A DNA stretch of 7,743 nucleotides from Prevotella sp. UBA3288 (GTDB taxonomy: Bacteria > Bacteroidota > Bacteroidia > Bacteroidales > Bacteroidaceae), in the NCBI GenBank assembly GCA_002361655.1, contig DETM01000037.1, positions 3,813-11,555 on the forward strand, given 5' to 3'. This document shows positions 5,862-7,743 of the stretch, piece after piece. A program made the position numbers and the translations under genes. Every line of letters begins with the position of its first letter. The stretch's first letter is position 1. The notes under the pieces were generated by a model. The model was not told the DNA's origin and did not search any database. It saw only the letters and a list, made by a program, of their open reading frames with translations.

Positions 5862-5869
5862 GTGACATT

Positions 5870-7390
5870 ATGATTATAAAAGTTCTTCTGACTATCATCT
5901 TTCTGGCCGTGATGATTGGAGTGGGGGTCTATACCCGCAAACAGGCCAGCAGCGTAGACGGATTCGTGCTTGGCGGGCGGGCTGTGGGGCCATGGCTCAC
6001 CGCTTTCGCCTATGGCACCAGTTATTTCTCGGCAGTGGTCTTCGTGGGCTATGCCGGACAGTTCGGTTGGAAATATGGTCTGAGTAGCACCTGGATCGGC
6101 GTGGGCAATGCCGTCATCGGCTCGTTGCTGGCGTGGCTCGTGCTCGGTCGTCGCACAAAACTGATGACGCAGCACATCGAGAGTCGCACCATGCCCGACT
6201 TCTTCGGCACCCGCTTCCAGAGCCAGGGCCTGCGCGTGGCGGCCAGCATCATCGCATTCGTGTTTCTCATCCCCTATACGGCCGGCGTCTATAAGGGAAT
6301 CTCGACACTCTTTGAGATGGGCTTCGGCATACCTTATGAATACTGCGTGGTCATCATGGCCATCCTCACCGCCGTCTATGTCATCCTTGGCGGCTATAAG
6401 GCCACAGCCATGAACGACTTCATACAGGGCGTCATAATGCTGTTTGGCATTGTGGCCGTCATTGTGGCCGTCATCGCATCGAATGGTGGACTGACAGAGG
6501 CGGTGACCGCCCTGGCCTCGAAAGCCAGCGATGCCGATCCGGCTGTCAATGGCGGGTTCGCCTCTTGGTTCGGTCCTGACCCCTGGGGACTGCTCGGCGT
6601 GGTCATCCTCACCTCGCTTGGCACTTGGGGACTGCCCCAGATGGTGGGCAAGTTCTATAGCATCACCGACGAGAGTGCCATCCGCCGCGGCACTATCATT
6701 TCTACGGTCTTCGCCTTCATCGTGGCCGGCGGCTGCTATTTCCTGGGTGGCTTTGGCCGACTCTACGAGCCCGTTGTGGTCAACGGCAAGATAGCCTTCG
6801 ACAGCATCGTGCCGGCAATGCTCATCACCCTGCCAGACATCCTCATAGCCATGGTGGTGCTGTTGGTGCTCTCTGCATCGATGTCCACACTGGCCTCGCT
6901 CGTGCTCACCTCGTCGAGCACAATGACCCTCGACCTCATCTATCGCGACAAGAAGTCGATAGCAGGAGAGGTGGAGGAGGGTAGTATCGACGATGTCGTG
7001 GCAGAGCGGGTCGAGCGCCGCAAGGTGGTCATCATGCGTGTGCTCATCGTCTTCTTCATCGCCATTTCGTTGCTCATCGCCCTCAACCCGCCCACCTTTA
7101 TCGCCCAACTCATGGGCATCTCTTGGGGGGCTCTGGCCGGTGCCTTCTTGGCACCCTTCATGATGGGGCTCTATTGGCGTGGCGTGACGACAGCCAGTGT
7201 CTGGGCCTGCTTCGTCTGGGGTGTCGGTTTGACGGTGGTCAATATGCTCATTGGCAATCCCATCAATCCCATCAACTGTGGTGCCATCGCCATGCTGGGA
7301 GGCTTCCCGGTTGTCGTCGTCATCAGTCTGCTGACGCCTAAGATGCCGAAGGATACGGTGGCGAAGATATTCGAGTGCTATCGTAAATAG
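5870..7390 (+). CDS. Sodium:solute symporter (SSS family) of unknown substrate
   Basis: A 506-residue inner-membrane protein with about 13 hydrophobic segments, normal for the SSS (TC 2.A.21) family. Segment 1 is residues 3-21. The family motif region GGRAVGPWLTAFAYGTSYFSAVVFVGYAG (35-63) contains the unwound part of the second helix in the transporter core. The segment LSASMSTLASLVLTSSSTMTLDLIYRD (334-360) matches the SSS signature; S339/T340 align with the Na2-site hydroxyls of the family, and DLIYRD is the usual cytoplasmic end. A charged cytoplasmic loop (about 360-388) precedes the last helices. It should use the sodium gradient to import a small organic solute. Proline, pantothenate, sialic acid and sugar transporters all share this fold, so the substrate is open. 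The upstream porin suggests paired outer- and inner-membrane transport. The ATG at 5870 has AGGAG seven bases upstream. No terminator is seen between its stop and the tRNA promoter. Confidence 0.9.
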   Translation: MIIKVLLTIIFLAVMIGVGVYTRKQASSVDGFVLGGRAVGPWLTAFAYGTSYFSAVVFVGYAGQFGWKYGLSSTWIGVGNAVIGSLLAWLVLGRRTKLMTQHIESRTMPDFFGTRFQSQGLRVAASIIAFVFLIPYTAGVYKGISTLFEMGFGIPYEYCVVIMAILTAVYVILGGYKATAMNDFIQGVIMLFGIVAVIVAVIASNGGLTEAVTALASKASDADPAVNGGFASWFGPDPWGLLGVVILTSLGTWGLPQMVGKFYSITDESAIRRGTIISTVFAFIVAGGCYFLGGFGRLYEPVVVNGKIAFDSIVPAMLITLPDILIAMVVLLVLSASMSTLASLVLTSSSTMTLDLIYRDKKSIAGEVEEGSIDDVVAERVERRKVVIMRVLIVFFIAISLLIALNPPTFIAQLMGISWGALAGAFLAPFMMGLYWRGVTTASVWACFVWGVGLTVVNMLIGNPINPINCGAIAMLGGFPVVVVISLLTPKMPKDTVAKIFECYRK

Positions 7391-7431
7391 GAAAAATACC
7401 GTGAGGTGAATAAAAAAAGTGGGTCGAAAAT

Positions 7432-7462
7432 TTTGCCAGTTGAAAAAATAGTAGTAACTTTG
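7432..7462 (+). promoter_or_regulatory. Bacteroidetes-type promoter for tRNA-Ser
   Basis: TTTG (7432-7435), a 19-base spacer and TAACTTTG (7455-7462) match the -33/-7 consensus closely. The -7 element ends 19 bases before the mature tRNA 5' end. The promoter lies in the 91-base gap after the symporter stop and shows that the tRNA need not depend on symporter transcription. Confidence 0.78.
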
Positions 7463-7481
7463 CATCCGCAAAAACGCAAAG

Positions 7482-7569
7482 GGAAGGTTGGCAGAGTGAT
7501 CGATCGCGCTGGACTCGAAATCCGGTATACCCCTTTCGGGTATCGGGGGTTTGAATCCCTCACCTTCCG
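7482..7569 (+). tRNA. tRNA-Ser (anticodon CGA, reads UCG)
   Basis: An 88-base class II tRNA. The acceptor stem GGAAGGT (7482-7488) pairs with ACCTTCC (7562-7568) and G7569 is the discriminator, as expected for serine. Anticodon stem CTGGA/TCCGG (7509-7513/7521-7525) encloses loop CTCGAAA with anticodon CGA at 7516-7518. The long variable arm ATACCC/GGGTAT (7527-7532/7538-7543) is the serine identity feature. T-stem GGGGG/CCCTC (7545-7549/7557-7561) has one G-U pair. CCA is not encoded. Oddities: the D-loop lacks the GG pair (G7498-A7499 at positions 18-19), the T-loop is TTTGAAT with T7552 at position 56 where C is nearly universal, and the D-stem has an A12-C23 mismatch (7493/7505). It looks functional, because the 19 and 56 changes restore a Watson-Crick pair. 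Confidence 0.93.
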
Positions 7570-7601
7570 CTGGTAGGAGCATCACGCTCCGCAAGTATCG
7601 T

Positions 7602-7630
7602 AAAAGGGAACCCAATCGGTTCCCTTTTTT
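7602..7630 (+). terminator. Strong intrinsic terminator after tRNA-Ser, probably bidirectional
   Basis: GGGAACC (7606-7612) pairs with GGTTCCC (7618-7624) around loop CAATC, extended by AAAA/TTTT (7602-7605/7625-7628), and is followed by a T-run to 7630. The A-run on the left gives a four-T tail on the minus strand, so it could also end the convergent minus-strand gene at the window edge. A smaller hairpin, GGAGC/GCTCC (7576-7580/7586-7590), lies between tRNA and terminator and may take part in 3' processing. Confidence 0.85.
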
Positions 7631-7650
7631 AGCGTCTGATTGTCAGCACC

Positions 7651-7743
7651 TTACAATTGTAAGTGTTTGAGCCACGAAAAGTCCTCTATATGAGGGCCAT
7701 CATGCCAGTAGTCCGTAAAGTCTTGAGAGCAAGGAGGAAGGTT
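7651..7743 (-). CDS. 3' end of an unidentified minus-strand gene (5' part outside the window)
   Basis: On the minus strand the frame is open from the window edge for 30 codons and ends in TAA (complement of 7651-7653). The peptide ends SQDFTDYWHDGPHIEDFSWL KHLQL; its aromatic and charged composition looks like a real protein C-terminus rather than antisense noise. The stop lies about 20 bases before a nearly symmetrical terminator shared with the convergent tRNA-Ser, the arrangement expected of a real gene end. The plus strand has stops across this stretch. I do not recognise the family, and 30 residues are too few for a functional call. Confidence 0.5.
   Translation of the reverse strand, partial: NLPPCSQDFTDYWHDGPHIEDFSWLKHLQL

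Noticed and set aside
7391..7431. Terminator directly after the symporter
   Set aside because: Only a three-pair ACC/GGT stem is possible and it is followed by A-rich sequence rather than T; transcription may run on into the tRNA terminator.
5516..7615. A 699-codon minus-strand open frame antisense to the porin end, the symporter and the tRNA
   Set aside because: It is a shadow of the symporter's codon bias: the product is rich in His, Asp, Glu, Gly and Arg with no domain, it crosses a tRNA gene, and the plus-strand gene has a clear family match over its full length.
7482..7743. tRNA-Ser as the attachment site of an integrated element
   Set aside because: No integrase gene and no direct repeat of the tRNA 3' end are visible in the remaining 174 bases; the terminator directly downstream looks native.

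Overview
The window looks like chromosome of a member of the Bacteroidales, most probably Prevotellaceae. Three things point there: Bacteroidetes-type promoters (TTTG, about 20 bases, then TAnnTTTG) upstream of a kinase-like gene, a porin and a tRNA; near absence of Shine-Dalgarno sequences; and characteristic proteins such as a short SerA with a TPKKMG active-site segment and a DUF1015 protein. The DNA is dense, ordinary core-type sequence with no insertion sequence, phage or CRISPR signature. The genus is an inference.

Layout. (1) 1-471 is the 3' end of serA (3-phosphoglycerate dehydrogenase), followed by a strong hairpin. (2) A promoter at 592-623 starts a probable four-gene unit: a TPR/transmembrane protein with a histidine-kinase ATPase domain but no phospho-acceptor histidine (655-2160), a HIT-family hydrolase (2189-2614), a DUF1015 protein (2669-3985) and a YigZ/IMPACT protein (4036-4620; an earlier start at 3991 is possible). 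(3) A second promoter region at 4630-4670 starts a two-gene uptake unit: an outer-membrane beta-barrel porin (4714-5802) and an inner-membrane sodium:solute symporter (5870-7390). (4) tRNA-Ser(CGA) lies at 7482-7569 with its own promoter and a strong, nearly symmetrical terminator. (5) The window ends in the 3' end of an unidentified minus-strand gene that converges on that terminator.

The most unusual structure is in the spacers. Three within-operon gaps are filled with short degenerate tandem repeats, each with its own unit: NNCAATG at exactly 7 bases before the DUF1015 gene, about 9 bases (GCYCYATCA-like) before yigZ, and about 8 bases (GTAAAAAG) before the symporter. The same NNCAATG heptamer, again with strict 7-base periodicity over seven units, also sits in frame inside the DUF1015 coding sequence and is translated as a degenerate heptapeptide repeat. 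Other points of note are the missing phospho-acceptor histidine in the kinase-like protein, a likely compensated G19-C56 to A19-U56 change in tRNA-Ser, and Lys in place of the catalytic His in SerA.

How the genes work together: serA and DUF1015 genes are often close in Bacteroidales, so the first half probably belongs to a serine-biosynthesis neighbourhood into which a signalling-like gene and a HIT gene are interleaved. The porin and symporter plausibly form an outer- plus inner-membrane route for one small solute that the sequence does not identify.
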